55,386 nucleotides of DNA from Clostridia bacterium (GCA_017416345.1 JAFQCR010000019.1:1-55386), one strand, 5' to 3'; numbered from the stretch's first letter, positions 24,880-33,463 are shown. The notes: generated by a model from the letters alone, not told the origin. Program-made: numbers and translations.

Positions 24880-25015
24880 GTCTCATTAACGACATAACCT
24901 GTAAGTATTCAATAAACTCGTAGGGGCGAACTGCGTTCGCCCACGGGCGACCACAGGTCGCCCCTACGGTCTGAATATTTATACAAGTGATTGTTTAATG
25001 AGACAGCCTTTTTCT
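24880..25015. mobile_element. Candidate MITE or repeat-invaded terminator
   Basis: AGCTGTCTCATTAA (24880-24893) and TTAATGAGACAGCC (24996-25009) are terminal inverted repeats. The arms continue imperfectly as cctgtaagtattca and tgaatatttatacaag. The centre (24922-24966) is the dispersed module gtaggggcgaac...gtcgcccctac. TTTTTCTTTT follows the right arm, so on the plus strand it could end transcription from the CDF gene. No transposase or target duplication was recognised. Confidence 0.5.
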
Positions 25016-25051
25016 TTTAAACGAGCACTATATTATGAGTTCAAGTGTTAA

Positions 25052-25197
25052 ATGAATTGACGGTAAACCGTCATGAATTGATGCCAAGGCATCATGATTT
25101 CTCGCACTCTGCGCTCCGTGAATTGAATTGCCCAAAATTTCAATACCGAAGGCAATTCATGGCGATAGCCAATTCATGCCCAATGGGCAATTCATTG
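25052..25197. repeat. Mini-array: ATGAATTG / CAATTCAT alternating with variable hairpins
   Basis: ATGAATTG occurs at 25052 and 25073; its reverse complement CAATTCAT occurs at 25153, 25170 and 25188. Interleaved hairpins are ACGGT-AA-ACCGT, ATGCC-AA-GGCAT, GGC-GATA-GCC and GCCC-AAT-GGGC. The left half is direct and the right half inverted about a centre near 25120. It ends 4 bases before the GH2 stop codon. Confidence 0.8.
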
Positions 25198-25200
25198 TTT

Positions 25201-27558
25201 TTATCTGATCTTATCGTTGGGCTGGGTGACCTCGATCTCAAGTCTGGCAGACTGGAGACCGTCGGCATGGGCGTAAACCTTCAGGATTCCCTCGGTGCCG
25301 TTGGAATGGATACAAGCGGCAACAACGCCTGCTCGCATCTGACGGTCGGCACAGGCCATCGAGGTGTGGTCGGCAATGTCCGAGCCCGTGCCTCTGATGT
25401 AGCCGTTGGGAGTGCAGTTGAAGTGTACCATAGGTGCGGCATCGGGCACCTTGTTGCCGTTTTCGTCAACGCAGTAGCAATGTACAACAGCACAGTCCCA
25501 CTTGCTGGCAAACAAAGCCTCGGTCTGCATTTCGAGCTTTAAGGCTACGGGCTTGCCGGTGGTGGCAACACGGTCGGAGGCAACCTCCTTACCGCCGATG
25601 TAACCCTTGGCAGTAACCTCTCCGGGTGCGTAAACAAGCGTCCACTCGCCGTGACCGTATTTTTCGATCTGACGTCTTCCCTGCGATTCGCCGTTGTACC
25701 AAAGCTCGACCTCTTCGCAGTTGGTGTATACCCAAACGGGGATGTCCTCACCCTCACGGCCCTTGAGATTCCAATGAGGCAGGATATGAACCATAGGCTC
25801 ATCGCTCCAAAGCGACTTATTCTGATACCAGGCATCCTTCTTCTGCAGGTACAGATCAAGTGCTCCCGACTGCGAGCAAAGACGGGGCCATGCGGCCTCT
25901 CCGCGGTGCTCGGTTGCGGCCCACTGATAACCGCCCATTACCCACTCACGCTCCATAAGGAACTTCCAGGTGCCCTCACGGCCTCTGAACCAGGAGTTGG
26001 TGTCGTGGTCCCAGGCGTTGATGTAGGCGTGCTTGGGCGAATCTCCGAAATACCAGCCACGGGTGGTGCCGGTGGCGCAGTTTTCGGACGAAACGATGGG
26101 CATATTGGGGAACTTTTCGTGCAGAGCATCAAAGTTCTGGAGATTATAGTTAAGACCGATGACGTCCTGCGCAACGAAGCACTTGACGGTCTGGGGATTA
26201 GCGTCACTTGCGCTCATTACGGGACGGGTGGGATCGAGACGGTGGACAAGTGCCGACATTCTCTGTGCAAATTTAAGTCCAAGCTCGGTTGCGGCCAGCT
26301 TTTCCTCGTTAAAGATCGACCACATAATAACACCGGGACGGTTTCTGTCCTTCTTGACAAGGGTCTCAAGCTGCTGGAGGTACTCATCGCAGGTGCCGAA
26401 CCAACGGGTCTCGTCCATTACCAGCATACCCTGACGGTCGAGCTCATCCATGGTCTGATCGCTGTGAGAATAGTGCGAGGTGCGGTAACCGTTGACGCCC
26501 ATTCCCTTAAACAGCTTTATGCGGTATCTCTTGATACGGTCGAACACGGCCTTACCCTGCAGACCGTAGTCCTCGTGACAGCAGACGCCCTTGATGATAA
26601 CGTGCTTGTCGTTCAGGAAGAAGCCCTTTTCGGCATCAAAGCGAAGGGTTCTGAAGCCGAAATGATTGGTGACCTCGTCAACGGCATTTTTGCCACGGTA
26701 GACGGTGGTGCGGCAATAGTAAAGGTTGGGGTTTTCGCAATCCCAGAGCTTGGGATTAGATACAGTAACCTTCTGATTAAGAACAGCCTTGTATTTCAGA
26801 GCGACATTTACGTTGTTGGTGACTTCAGCCAGAACGTTGCCGTCCTCGTCCAGGATCTCGTTCTTGACGGCTACACGGTGGTTGGTAAAGTCGTCGTTTC
26901 TGACGGTAGTCTCAATGGGGACCTCCCACTCGGTATCAGAGATCTTTTTGGGTGCAACGTATACACCCCAGGTGTCTACAGCCACCATATCGGTCTTGAT
27001 CATCCATACATTACGGTAGATACCTGCGCCGTCGTACCACCAACCCTCGTGGCTGGAGTTGTCGATATAAACTGCGATAACATTCTGCTCGTCACCGTAG
27101 TAAAGGTAATCGGTGATATCGACCTCGAAAGGTACATAGCCGCAGAAATTACGCTTGGCAAGGCAGGAGTTTACATATACTGTACAGCAGTTGGTAACGC
27201 CTTCAAAATAGATGGAGATCCGCTTGCCCTTATCCTCCTCGCTGACCTTGAAGGACTTGCGGTACCAGGCATTTTTGCCGTCTAAGAAGCCAAGACCCTC
27301 GTTAAGCTCCTTGTTGGGGATCTTGTCGACAACATAGTCGTGGGGGAGATTGACGGTCTGCCAATTGAGATAGTTGCTGCACTGTCCCGGAGGAGCCCAG
27401 GAGTTGTTATCAAAATAATAGCGGCTGCCGGGGCCTATCTGTGCGATCTCGGCCTTGGCGTGCTTATACAGAGGGCCCTTGGGATGGGGAAGCTGGCTTG
27501 TTTCAACATCGCCCTCGTAAAAGCGCCAGTTTTCCATAAATCTTTCTTTTGTACGCAT
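25201..27558 (-). CDS. GH2 beta-galactosidase-like enzyme with DUF4982-type tail
   Basis: 785 residues from the ATG at 27558, which AGAGGT precedes by 7 bases. Sugar-binding and Ig-like domains come first (NLPHDYVVDKIPNKELNEG, WYRKSFKVSEEDKG, YFEGVTNCCTVYVN). The barrel shows GYRTSHYSHSD, the acid/base Glu in IMWSIFNEE, and the nucleophile Glu in IVSSENCATG. HILPHWNLKGREGEDIPVWV followed by EVELWYNGESQGRR is the DUF4982-type domain, with a further Ig domain after it. There is no signal peptide. It most likely removes beta-galactosyl units inside the cell; beta-glucuronidase or mannosidase activity cannot be excluded. It lies 26 bases after the GH36 gene. Confidence 0.88.
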   Translation of the reverse strand: MRTKERFMENWRFYEGDVETSQLPHPKGPLYKHAKAEIAQIGPGSRYYFDNNSWAPPGQCSNYLNWQTVNLPHDYVVDKIPNKELNEGLGFLDGKNAWYRKSFKVSEEDKGKRISIYFEGVTNCCTVYVNSCLAKRNFCGYVPFEVDITDYLYYGDEQNVIAVYIDNSSHEGWWYDGAGIYRNVWMIKTDMVAVDTWGVYVAPKKISDTEWEVPIETTVRNDDFTNHRVAVKNEILDEDGNVLAEVTNNVNVALKYKAVLNQKVTVSNPKLWDCENPNLYYCRTTVYRGKNAVDEVTNHFGFRTLRFDAEKGFFLNDKHVIIKGVCCHEDYGLQGKAVFDRIKRYRIKLFKGMGVNGYRTSHYSHSDQTMDELDRQGMLVMDETRWFGTCDEYLQQLETLVKKDRNRPGVIMWSIFNEEKLAATELGLKFAQRMSALVHRLDPTRPVMSASDANPQTVKCFVAQDVIGLNYNLQNFDALHEKFPNMPIVSSENCATGTTRGWYFGDSPKHAYINAWDHDTNSWFRGREGTWKFLMEREWVMGGYQWAATEHRGEAAWPRLCSQSGALDLYLQKKDAWYQNKSLWSDEPMVHILPHWNLKGREGEDIPVWVYTNCEEVELWYNGESQGRRQIEKYGHGEWTLVYAPGEVTAKGYIGGKEVASDRVATTGKPVALKLEMQTEALFASKWDCAVVHCYCVDENGNKVPDAAPMVHFNCTPNGYIRGTGSDIADHTSMACADRQMRAGVVAACIHSNGTEGILKVYAHADGLQSARLEIEVTQPNDKIR

Positions 27559-27584
27559 ATCTAACACCTCTTGTGATAAAGTTT

Positions 27585-29774
27585 TTAATAATCAAGCTTA
27601 TCAAATATGAACATTTCACTCTCGTAATCGTGCCTGTAATTCCAGGCAATACCGATGTTCATAAGCATTGCGCCGCTGTAACGCTTGCCGTTTTCACGGC
27701 AGACATAGACCGCCTCGGGGTCAAGGCCCTGCAGCCTGGTGTACTTGAATTTACAGGACGGCTGGGTTGCAATAACATAGCGTAAAAGCACGACCTTTTT
27801 ACCGTCCTCTGAAACAAAGTTCATCGAAGCAAAGCGGCTGTTCATCGGATCGTCGATACGGTAAAGGTCGCCACGGTGGAAGACCTCTCCAAGTTCTTTA
27901 TATATGCCCACAAGGCGCTTGGCTTCCGCCAGCTCCTCATCGGTCATTTTTGCAAGATCAAGCTCAAATCCGAACTGACCGGGGAGCGCTACATAGCCTC
28001 GGGTCTTGAGCGGAGTGTTTCGTCCGACCTGATGGTTGGGGCAGACCGAAACGTGTGCACCCATTGAAGAATACGGGTAGCAGAAGCTTGTTCCGTGCTG
28101 GATGTAAAGGCGCTCGACAGCATCGGTGTCGTCACTCGACCAGGTCTGCGGCATATAGTAAAGCATACCGAAATCGAAACGTCCGCCGCCCGAAGCGCAG
28201 GACTCAAACAGCACATCGGGGAAACTTGAGGTGAGCGTTTCAAGCACACGGTAAAGACCAAGCATATAGCGGAACTTGACCTCACACTGACGTTCGGGAG
28301 GGAGTTTATCTGAACCGACCTCGCTCATATAGCGGTTCATATCCCACTTGACATATTCAATGTTGGCGCTTTCCAATATCTTGGAAACGGCGTCGATTAT
28401 GTAGTCACAGACATCCTCACGGGAAAGGTCGAGGGTGAGCTGATTACGTCCCAATGAATTTTGTCTGCCGTTGATGTGCAACGCCCAATCGGGATGCTTT
28501 TCAAAAAGCTGACAGTCTTTGGGCGACATCATTTCGGGCTCAAACCAAAGACCAAACTTCATTCCTCGCTTGTTTATCTCGTTGGCCAGACCGTCGAGAC
28601 CCTCGGGCAGTTTATCACGATTTACAAACCAGTCACCGAGACCTGTGTGGTCATCGTTACGGATTCCAAACCAACCGTCGTCAAGCACAAGCAGGTCAAG
28701 ACCAATATCCTTGGCTTTGTCGGCAATGGCAGACAGCTTTTCAACCGTGAAGTCAAAATATGTGGCCTCCCAGTTATTGATAAGCGCATAACGCTCGATA
28801 TCACGGAATTTTCCTCGGCAGATGCGCTCACGGACTATCTTATGCCATATTCTCGACATACCGCCAAGACCGTTTTCGGTATATACCAGCACCGCCTCGG
28901 GGCTTTGGAAGGTCTCTCCTGTTTCCAGCGTATAGCCAAAGCCAAACTTGTTGACACCGATAAATGCACGCATCGTATCGTAATTGTCCAACTGTGCGCC
29001 GCCTATAAATTCGCCGCTCCAGATAAGACCCATACTGTAAACACGGCCACGCTGCTCATCGGCATTGTGCTGGGGGAAGCAGACAAACGGCGTGTGGTAA
29101 TGTCCGCTTGCACCGTTTTTCATATCAACATACTGTGTGCCGCAAAAAACAGGGGTGCGGGCAGGATGACGTTCACGTCCCCAGGTGCCGTCAAAATGCA
29201 TAAAGTCAAGGTCACAGCCCTCGGGGATATCCACGCTTGCACTCATAACAGAATTAAGCTTGCACTTGGGACCACGGTTTTCAATATGCACACTGCGTGT
29301 GATAACGTCATAGTCCTCAAAAACCGAGTAAGAAAGGAAAACGTGAAGTTCCTTTGGCGCATCAACAAGCTCGACCTCAAGCGTCTGAACCTTGTCCCCC
29401 TCCTCGCAATAGGTTGCGGGAAGACCTTTAAGCTTTTGCTTACCGTCAAAGATCTTATATCCTGCATATCTGAGCTGCGGACAGGCCGAACCGTCATCAA
29501 AGGTGCACTCCATAGCGGGGTTTCTGAGATCAACGCTGCCGTGGGTGGGATACTCCATACGTGCAACATTGGTAGACCAGCCGCCCATACCTATATCCTG
29601 CGGTGACAAGGCCTTGGTCTGAACAAGTATATACTGCTCAAGCTCGGCCATTATCGGCAGTTTGGCTCCCCAATAAAGATGAAGCAGCTGTTCTGATTTA
29701 TATACACCAAAAACATAGCTTGTGTTTTTGGTATCAAGCTGAAAAATCCGTGTGTTTTCGTCAAAACTTATCAT
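27585..29774 (-). CDS. GH36 alpha-galactosidase
   Basis: 729 residues, the standard length for clostridial GH36 enzymes. ATG at 29774 follows GGAGGT. A large N-terminal beta domain (residues 1-320) precedes the barrel. LVLDDGWFGIRNDDHTGLGDW, GMKFGLWFEPEMM, EYVKWDMNRYM with the nucleophile Asp, and LFESCASGGGRFD with the acid/base region (WSSDDTDAVERL) identify the family. It hydrolyses alpha-1,6-galactosides such as raffinose, stachyose or melibiose. No export signal is present, so the substrates must be imported. It is the first gene of a two-gene operon with the GH2 enzyme. Confidence 0.94.
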   Translation of the reverse strand: MISFDENTRIFQLDTKNTSYVFGVYKSEQLLHLYWGAKLPIMAELEQYILVQTKALSPQDIGMGGWSTNVARMEYPTHGSVDLRNPAMECTFDDGSACPQLRYAGYKIFDGKQKLKGLPATYCEEGDKVQTLEVELVDAPKELHVFLSYSVFEDYDVITRSVHIENRGPKCKLNSVMSASVDIPEGCDLDFMHFDGTWGRERHPARTPVFCGTQYVDMKNGASGHYHTPFVCFPQHNADEQRGRVYSMGLIWSGEFIGGAQLDNYDTMRAFIGVNKFGFGYTLETGETFQSPEAVLVYTENGLGGMSRIWHKIVRERICRGKFRDIERYALINNWEATYFDFTVEKLSAIADKAKDIGLDLLVLDDGWFGIRNDDHTGLGDWFVNRDKLPEGLDGLANEINKRGMKFGLWFEPEMMSPKDCQLFEKHPDWALHINGRQNSLGRNQLTLDLSREDVCDYIIDAVSKILESANIEYVKWDMNRYMSEVGSDKLPPERQCEVKFRYMLGLYRVLETLTSSFPDVLFESCASGGGRFDFGMLYYMPQTWSSDDTDAVERLYIQHGTSFCYPYSSMGAHVSVCPNHQVGRNTPLKTRGYVALPGQFGFELDLAKMTDEELAEAKRLVGIYKELGEVFHRGDLYRIDDPMNSRFASMNFVSEDGKKVVLLRYVIATQPSCKFKYTRLQGLDPEAVYVCRENGKRYSGAMLMNIGIAWNYRHDYESEMFIFDKLDY

Positions 29775-29825
29775 AGCGACCTCCGTTTAAGAAATTTGTG
29801 CAACGGCACATATCCATACATTATA

Positions 29826-29854
29826 CTTATACCATTTTATTCCCCTTATTTCAA
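29826..29854 (-). promoter_or_regulatory. Sigma-A promoter of the galactosidase operon
   Basis: Minus strand: TTGAAA (29854-29849), 17 bases, TATAAG (29831-29826), about 50 bases upstream of the GH36 ATG. Confidence 0.7.
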
Positions 29855-29923
29855 GCCATTTTTTACGCTTTTGGCCCCCTTTTTTCAACAAAGCTCCGAT
29901 CGTGTCATATTTGAAAAAACACT

Positions 29924-29952
29924 TTGACAAAAATGTCCGCATATGGTATACT
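29924..29952 (+). promoter_or_regulatory. Sigma-A promoter of the low-complexity lipoprotein gene
   Basis: TTGACA (29924-29929), 17 bases, TATACT (29947-29952), 35 bases before the ATG at 29987. Confidence 0.85.
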
Positions 29953-29986
29953 AAACATATATATAGCTTGAAAGGAAGTAACTATT

Positions 29987-30418
29987 ATGAAGAAACTTAT
30001 TATAGCACTTCTTGCAATGACACTTTTGCTTACAGCTTTTGTCGCCTGCGGCGGCGACGATACCGACAACGCCTCCTCGACCGACAAGGAAGTCCAGGCT
30101 GTAAAGCCTAACGGAAGCTCGTCCGTGCAGTCGCTGACCTCGGAAGAAATGGACGCCTGGGGTGACGTCAGCATCGGCTTTGAGTCGGGAGACAACACCT
30201 ACGGCGACGGGACCGCCTCCAACGGCGGGGGCACCTCGTCTGACAGCACCGTGACCTCCAATTCTGCTTCACAGCCGACAGACTCGACCGATTCCACCAC
30301 CTCGACCGGCAACTCGGCCACAAGCACGAACAGCAGTGCAACAAGCAGCAAAAACAATAACTCGGTTTCTTCCAACCCCAAGGATCAAGGCTTCGGCCCC
30401 TGGATCCCCATCCCCTAA
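29987..30418 (+). CDS. Ser/Thr-rich low-complexity lipoprotein
   Basis: 143 residues. MKKLIIALLAMTLLLTAFVA followed by CGGDD is a lipoprotein signal peptide with its lipobox Cys near residue 21. The mature part is almost entirely Ser, Thr, Asn, Asp and Gly, without predicted secondary structure, and ends in a hydrophobic GFGPWIPIP. Such tails span the cell wall or act as linkers. It has a near-perfect promoter and a strong ribosome site (AAAGGAAG). The next gene, also low-complexity, begins 25 bases later. I recognise no family; function is unknown. Confidence 0.75.
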   Translation: MKKLIIALLAMTLLLTAFVACGGDDTDNASSTDKEVQAVKPNGSSSVQSLTSEEMDAWGDVSIGFESGDNTYGDGTASNGGGTSSDSTVTSNSASQPTDSTDSTTSTGNSATSTNSSATSSKNNNSVSSNPKDQGFGPWIPIP

Positions 30419-30442
30419 TTTTTGTGACAGAAGGTAAAAGCA

Positions 30443-31045
30443 GTGTTCTCTATAAGTAAAAAGATAGTATCGATACTTGTTGTTGCTTCGGTCGTGCTTT
30501 CGGCATCGGCTGTGGGTATCGCCATGATATTCCACGATGACGGCAGTTTGCCTCTGGGCAACGATTTCAGTTCGGCTCTCATCCCGTCGGACAGCTCCTC
30601 GAAGACCCAGCCAAACAGCTCCGACAATGCTTCTTCGGCCGTATCGGACGGTCAGTCGAACACATCGTCAGACACCGACAGCACCGTATCTGACAACACC
30701 CAAAGCGACACGGCCTCCCGCCCTTCGGGCACCGAGGACGATGACCGAAACGATAATCAAAACAACAATCAAAACAATAACGGCAATAATAACACGTCAA
30801 ACACCGAGCAGACCTCCTCGACCGATGCTTCGTCCGAAGCGGTCAGCTCCGAGCCCGACAACACCCCTTCAGAGCCCGATAACACCGCATCGGAACCCAA
30901 CGAAGACGCTTCGCAGCCCGACACTACGGATTCCGAGCCGGATAATACAAGCTCCGATGGAGCTCCCGTAAATTCCGAGCCCGAGACGCCCGACAACTCA
31001 CAACCCGAGACTCCTGTAAATTCCGACTATGAGAACGGGTTTTAA
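30443..31045 (+). CDS. Membrane-anchored Ser/Asp/Pro-rich repeat protein
   Basis: 200 residues from a GTG at 30443, with AGAAGG 8 bases upstream. An N-terminal hydrophobic segment (KKIVSILVVASVVLSASAVG) acts as signal anchor or signal peptide. The rest is disordered: a Ser/Asp region, an Asn/Gln run (DNQNNNQNNNGNNN), then irregular SEPDNT / SQPDTT repeats ending SDYENGF. It resembles wall-spanning stalks of surface proteins, but no LPXTG anchor or binding domain is seen. It probably works with the lipoprotein encoded just upstream. Confidence 0.7.
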   Translation: MFSISKKIVSILVVASVVLSASAVGIAMIFHDDGSLPLGNDFSSALIPSDSSSKTQPNSSDNASSAVSDGQSNTSSDTDSTVSDNTQSDTASRPSGTEDDDRNDNQNNNQNNNGNNNTSNTEQTSSTDASSEAVSSEPDNTPSEPDNTASEPNEDASQPDTTDSEPDNTSSDGAPVNSEPETPDNSQPETPVNSDYENGF

Positions 31046-31057
31046 TGCGGCTGATTC

Positions 31058-31086
31058 TTGACAAATCGCAAATAATAGCGTATAAT
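31058..31086 (+). promoter_or_regulatory. Consensus promoter of the T-box-aspS unit
   Basis: TTGACA (31058-31063), 17 bases, TATAAT (31081-31086): a perfect sigma-A promoter, placing the transcript start near 31093. Confidence 0.9.
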
Positions 31087-31099
31087 ACCAATGTTTAAA

Positions 31100-31330
31100 G
31101 ATGATAAACGGAAGAGTAATCGGTCTTAAGCCTTCAGAGAGTTGGCGGCAGGTGCGAGCCAACGGCGGCAATCGGTGAAAGACCCCGTTTTGTCGGCGGA
31201 AGAACGGCTCCGGCCTATTAGACCCGCCCGTGAGACAAGCGTTAATTTCTTTAAAGTGAGCCATTTTGGCTAATTTGGGTGGTACCGCGGAAGCTGTCTT
31301 TCGTCCCATTAGGGATAGGACAGCTTTTTT
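31100..31330 (+). promoter_or_regulatory. T-box leader (predicted Asp specifier GAC)
   Basis: The T-box TGGGTGGTACCGCGG (31276-31290) and a following terminator (AAGCTGTC...GACAGCTT then T run, 31291-31330) are clear. Stem I fits if AACGG (31107-31111) pairs with CCGTT (31185-31189) and ATCGGT (31119-31124) pairs with ATCGGT (31171-31176) through wobble pairs. This leaves AGAGTA opposite GAAA-GAC-C, so the specifier is GAC (31181-31183), an Asp codon matching the downstream AspRS. AGAGAG and GGTGCGA are the usual apical motifs. Uncharged tRNA-Asp would favour antitermination. Confidence 0.92.
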
Positions 31331-31366
31331 ATTTTTTTAATGTAATTTGAATTTGGAGGAATAAAA

Positions 31367-32740
31367 ATGGAGTTTTTGAACACCGAAAAAAGAATCGACA
31401 CGACCGAAATTGCCTACGTCATTGACGGCTTTAAGAACGGCACGATCAAAAACGGCGACAAGGTCAAGGTCAAGGGAACCATTCACCGCATCCGTGAGAT
31501 GAGCGGATTTGCATTCGTTATCATCCGCACCGCTCGTATGTGCTTCCAGTGCATCTGGGAGGAGGGCAAGTCCAACATCGACGTTAAGGATTTCTCGGTC
31601 GAGGAATGTGTTGTTGTTGACGGTACTCTGATCGTTGAGGAGCGCAGCCGTCTGGGCTTTGATATCCGCATCGACGATATGGTGAGGATCTCCGGCAAGG
31701 CCGAGGTTCCGCCCGTTGAGATCGGCAACGACAAGAAGATGGAAAAGCTTAACCTCAACACCCTTTTGGACAACCGCATCATTTCGCTCCGCAACCCCAA
31801 GATCCGTGCGATTTTGAAGATCGCCGACGGTGTGCAGTATGCGTTCCGTTCCTTCCTGCGCTCCGAGGGCTTTACCGAGTTTATACCTCCCAAAATGGTT
31901 GAAGCAGGTGCCGAGGGCGGTGCCGATATGTTTGAGGTCGATTACTTCGGCAAGAAGGCTTACCTCAATCAGAGCCCCCAGATGTATAAGCAGATAATGG
32001 TCGGCGTTTTCCAAAAGGTATTTACCGTAGGCCCCGTTTTCCGTGCCGAAAAGTACAGCACCAACCGCCACATCAACGAATTCCAGGGTCTTGACCTTGA
32101 GATGGGCTTTATCAACTCGTTTGAGGATCTGATGGAGCTTGAAGCAAGAATGTTCCAATATATGTTTAAGGTTCTCAATGAGGAATACGCCGAGGAGCTT
32201 GAGATGTATCTTGGCCGTGACCAGCGCCTGCCCGAGTTGACCTGCTTCCCCAAGATCAGATTTGACGAGGCCAAGAAGCTGTTTGCCGACGCCCATCCCG
32301 GCGAGCACGGCAAGCGTGCATTGTCAGAGCCCGACTTTGCACCCGAGGAGGAAAAGTGGCTGGGTGAATACTTCCTCAAGGAGCACAACGCACCCATCGT
32401 TTTCGTGACCCACTACCCCACCGTAAAGCGTCCGTTCTACGCAATGGAGGATCCCGAGAACCCCGAGTACACCTTGAGCTTTGATATGCTCTTGAACGGC
32501 CTTGAGGTCACCACCGGCGGCCAGCGCATCCACGACTATGAATGCCAAGTTAAAAAGATGGAAGCTCGTGGCATGGACACAGCCGATTTTGAGGACTACC
32601 TCACCATGCACAAGTACGGTATGCCTCCCCACGGCGGTATGGGTCTTGGACTTGAGAGAATCGTTCAGAACATTTTGGGCCTTGACAATATCAAGCAGGC
32701 CACCGCATTCCCCCGTGACCGTGACAGACTCCGTCCGTAA
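31367..32740 (+). CDS. aspS: Aspartyl-tRNA synthetase, archaeal/eukaryotic type
   Basis: 457 residues from the ATG at 31367, with TTTGGAGGA upstream. An N-terminal OB-fold (residues about 20-120, VKVKGTIHRIREMSGFAFVI) is followed by a class II core. Motif 2 is GPVFRAEKYSTNRHINEFQGLDLEM, and motif 3 is GMGLGLERIVQ. The C-terminus FPRDRDRLRP is the archaeal-type AspRS ending, not AsnRS. The GAD insertion and about 590-residue length of bacterial AspRS are absent. Such enzymes in Clostridia can be non-discriminating, also charging tRNA-Asn for GatCAB. A T-box controls it. Confidence 0.92.
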   Translation: MEFLNTEKRIDTTEIAYVIDGFKNGTIKNGDKVKVKGTIHRIREMSGFAFVIIRTARMCFQCIWEEGKSNIDVKDFSVEECVVVDGTLIVEERSRLGFDIRIDDMVRISGKAEVPPVEIGNDKKMEKLNLNTLLDNRIISLRNPKIRAILKIADGVQYAFRSFLRSEGFTEFIPPKMVEAGAEGGADMFEVDYFGKKAYLNQSPQMYKQIMVGVFQKVFTVGPVFRAEKYSTNRHINEFQGLDLEMGFINSFEDLMELEARMFQYMFKVLNEEYAEELEMYLGRDQRLPELTCFPKIRFDEAKKLFADAHPGEHGKRALSEPDFAPEEEKWLGEYFLKEHNAPIVFVTHYPTVKRPFYAMEDPENPEYTLSFDMLLNGLEVTTGGQRIHDYECQVKKMEARGMDTADFEDYLTMHKYGMPPHGGMGLGLERIVQNILGLDNIKQATAFPRDRDRLRP

Positions 32741-32780
32741 TTGTAACACTTAAAACTTCAACCGCGAAAGAGGTGTTGTT

Positions 32781-33266
32781 ATGCAGAAAGCTGTAAAAAC
32801 CGCTTTGTTGCTGACTGCCTTTTTTGCGGTTTTGTTCTGCTTTGCAGGCTGTAGCTCTGACAGCACCCAAGCTCAAAGTGCCGTTTCTGATATTCATGAG
32901 CACGTGTTTGCACCCGCCGACTGTGAGAACCCACAGCGATGTAATTGCGGAGCAACAAGAGGCAACGCCGTTGGTCATTCGTGGGAAAATGCGACCTGCT
33001 CCTCCCCCAAGACCTGCCTTGCCTGCGAAAAGACCGAAGGTGAACCGTTGCCCCACGATTTTGTGGAGGGTGTCTGTATGCGTTGCGATGCCTATGATCC
33101 CGACAGCGCTGTTGACTCGCCTTTGGTATGGATATCGAAGGACGGGAAATATCACGGTAACAGCACCTGTGGCATTGCTCCCGACGAGGAACCGTTAAAA
33201 ACCACGCTTGCCAAGGCTCGTTACAACGGCCATCGGCCTTGTGAACGGTGTTATTGCATTCCTTAG
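32781..33266 (+). CDS. Cys/His-rich lipoprotein
   Basis: 161 residues. VKTALLLTAFFAVLFCFAGC is a lipoprotein signal peptide. The mature part has two units of the kind H-x-F/W-x2-A-x-C-x3-(K/R)-C-x-C, including HSWENATCSSPKTCLACEKTEGE, common in clostridial surface proteins. The C-terminal YHGNSTCGIA and GHRPCERCYC add a likely metal-binding Cys/His set. AAGAGGTG precedes the ATG. No terminator separates it from aspS (40 bases), so read-through is possible. Function is unknown; metal binding is inferred. Confidence 0.8.
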   Translation: MQKAVKTALLLTAFFAVLFCFAGCSSDSTQAQSAVSDIHEHVFAPADCENPQRCNCGATRGNAVGHSWENATCSSPKTCLACEKTEGEPLPHDFVEGVCMRCDAYDPDSAVDSPLVWISKDGKYHGNSTCGIAPDEEPLKTTLAKARYNGHRPCERCYCIP

Positions 33267-33273
33267 TTTGTTA

Positions 33274-33364
33274 CCTCCTTGTTCGAGTCCCACGCTTTTT
33301 TGCACCAAAACAAAAAGCAGTATCTTGCGATACTGCTTTTCATTTTGGTGGACGCTGGGGGACT
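33274..33364. repeat. 91-bp direct repeat, copy 1, with tRNA 3' remnants
   Basis: Identical to 33464-33554. It carries, on the plus strand, a tRNA-like 3' end (GTTCGAGTCCCAC... ending TGCACCA), then the hairpin AAAAGCAGTATC-TTGC-GATACTGCTTTT. On the minus strand it carries the last 25 or so bases of tRNA-Val including CCA. In this copy the tRNA-Val part stops after GGGGGACT and continues into unrelated sequence. Confidence 0.9.
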
Positions 33365-33463
33365 TTGCCGGTGCTACCGCACCTCTCGCCTCGCTTCGCT
33401 CGTTGCCACGTCGGCGAAAACATTCCACCGGAATGTTTTCTTCCGAAAGCCTCTGGCTTTCTC

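Noticed and set aside
24880-25009. Complete insertion sequence
   Set aside because: Only 130 bases between the ends, no transposase frame and no visible target duplication.
31203-31205. AAC (Asn) as the T-box specifier
   Set aside because: The AACGG/CCGTT and ATCGGT/ATCGGT pairings place GAC at 31181-31183 in the specifier loop. AAC lies in the linker after stem I. It is kept only as a possible second codon.
31367-32740. Asparaginyl-tRNA synthetase
   Set aside because: The C-terminal PRDRDRLRP and overall motif set match archaeal-type AspRS, and the leader specifier is an Asp codon.
33274-33310. Second tRNA gene on the plus strand
   Set aside because: Only the T-arm and 3' end with CCA are present; no D-arm or anticodon arm lies upstream, where the lipoprotein gene ends at 33266.
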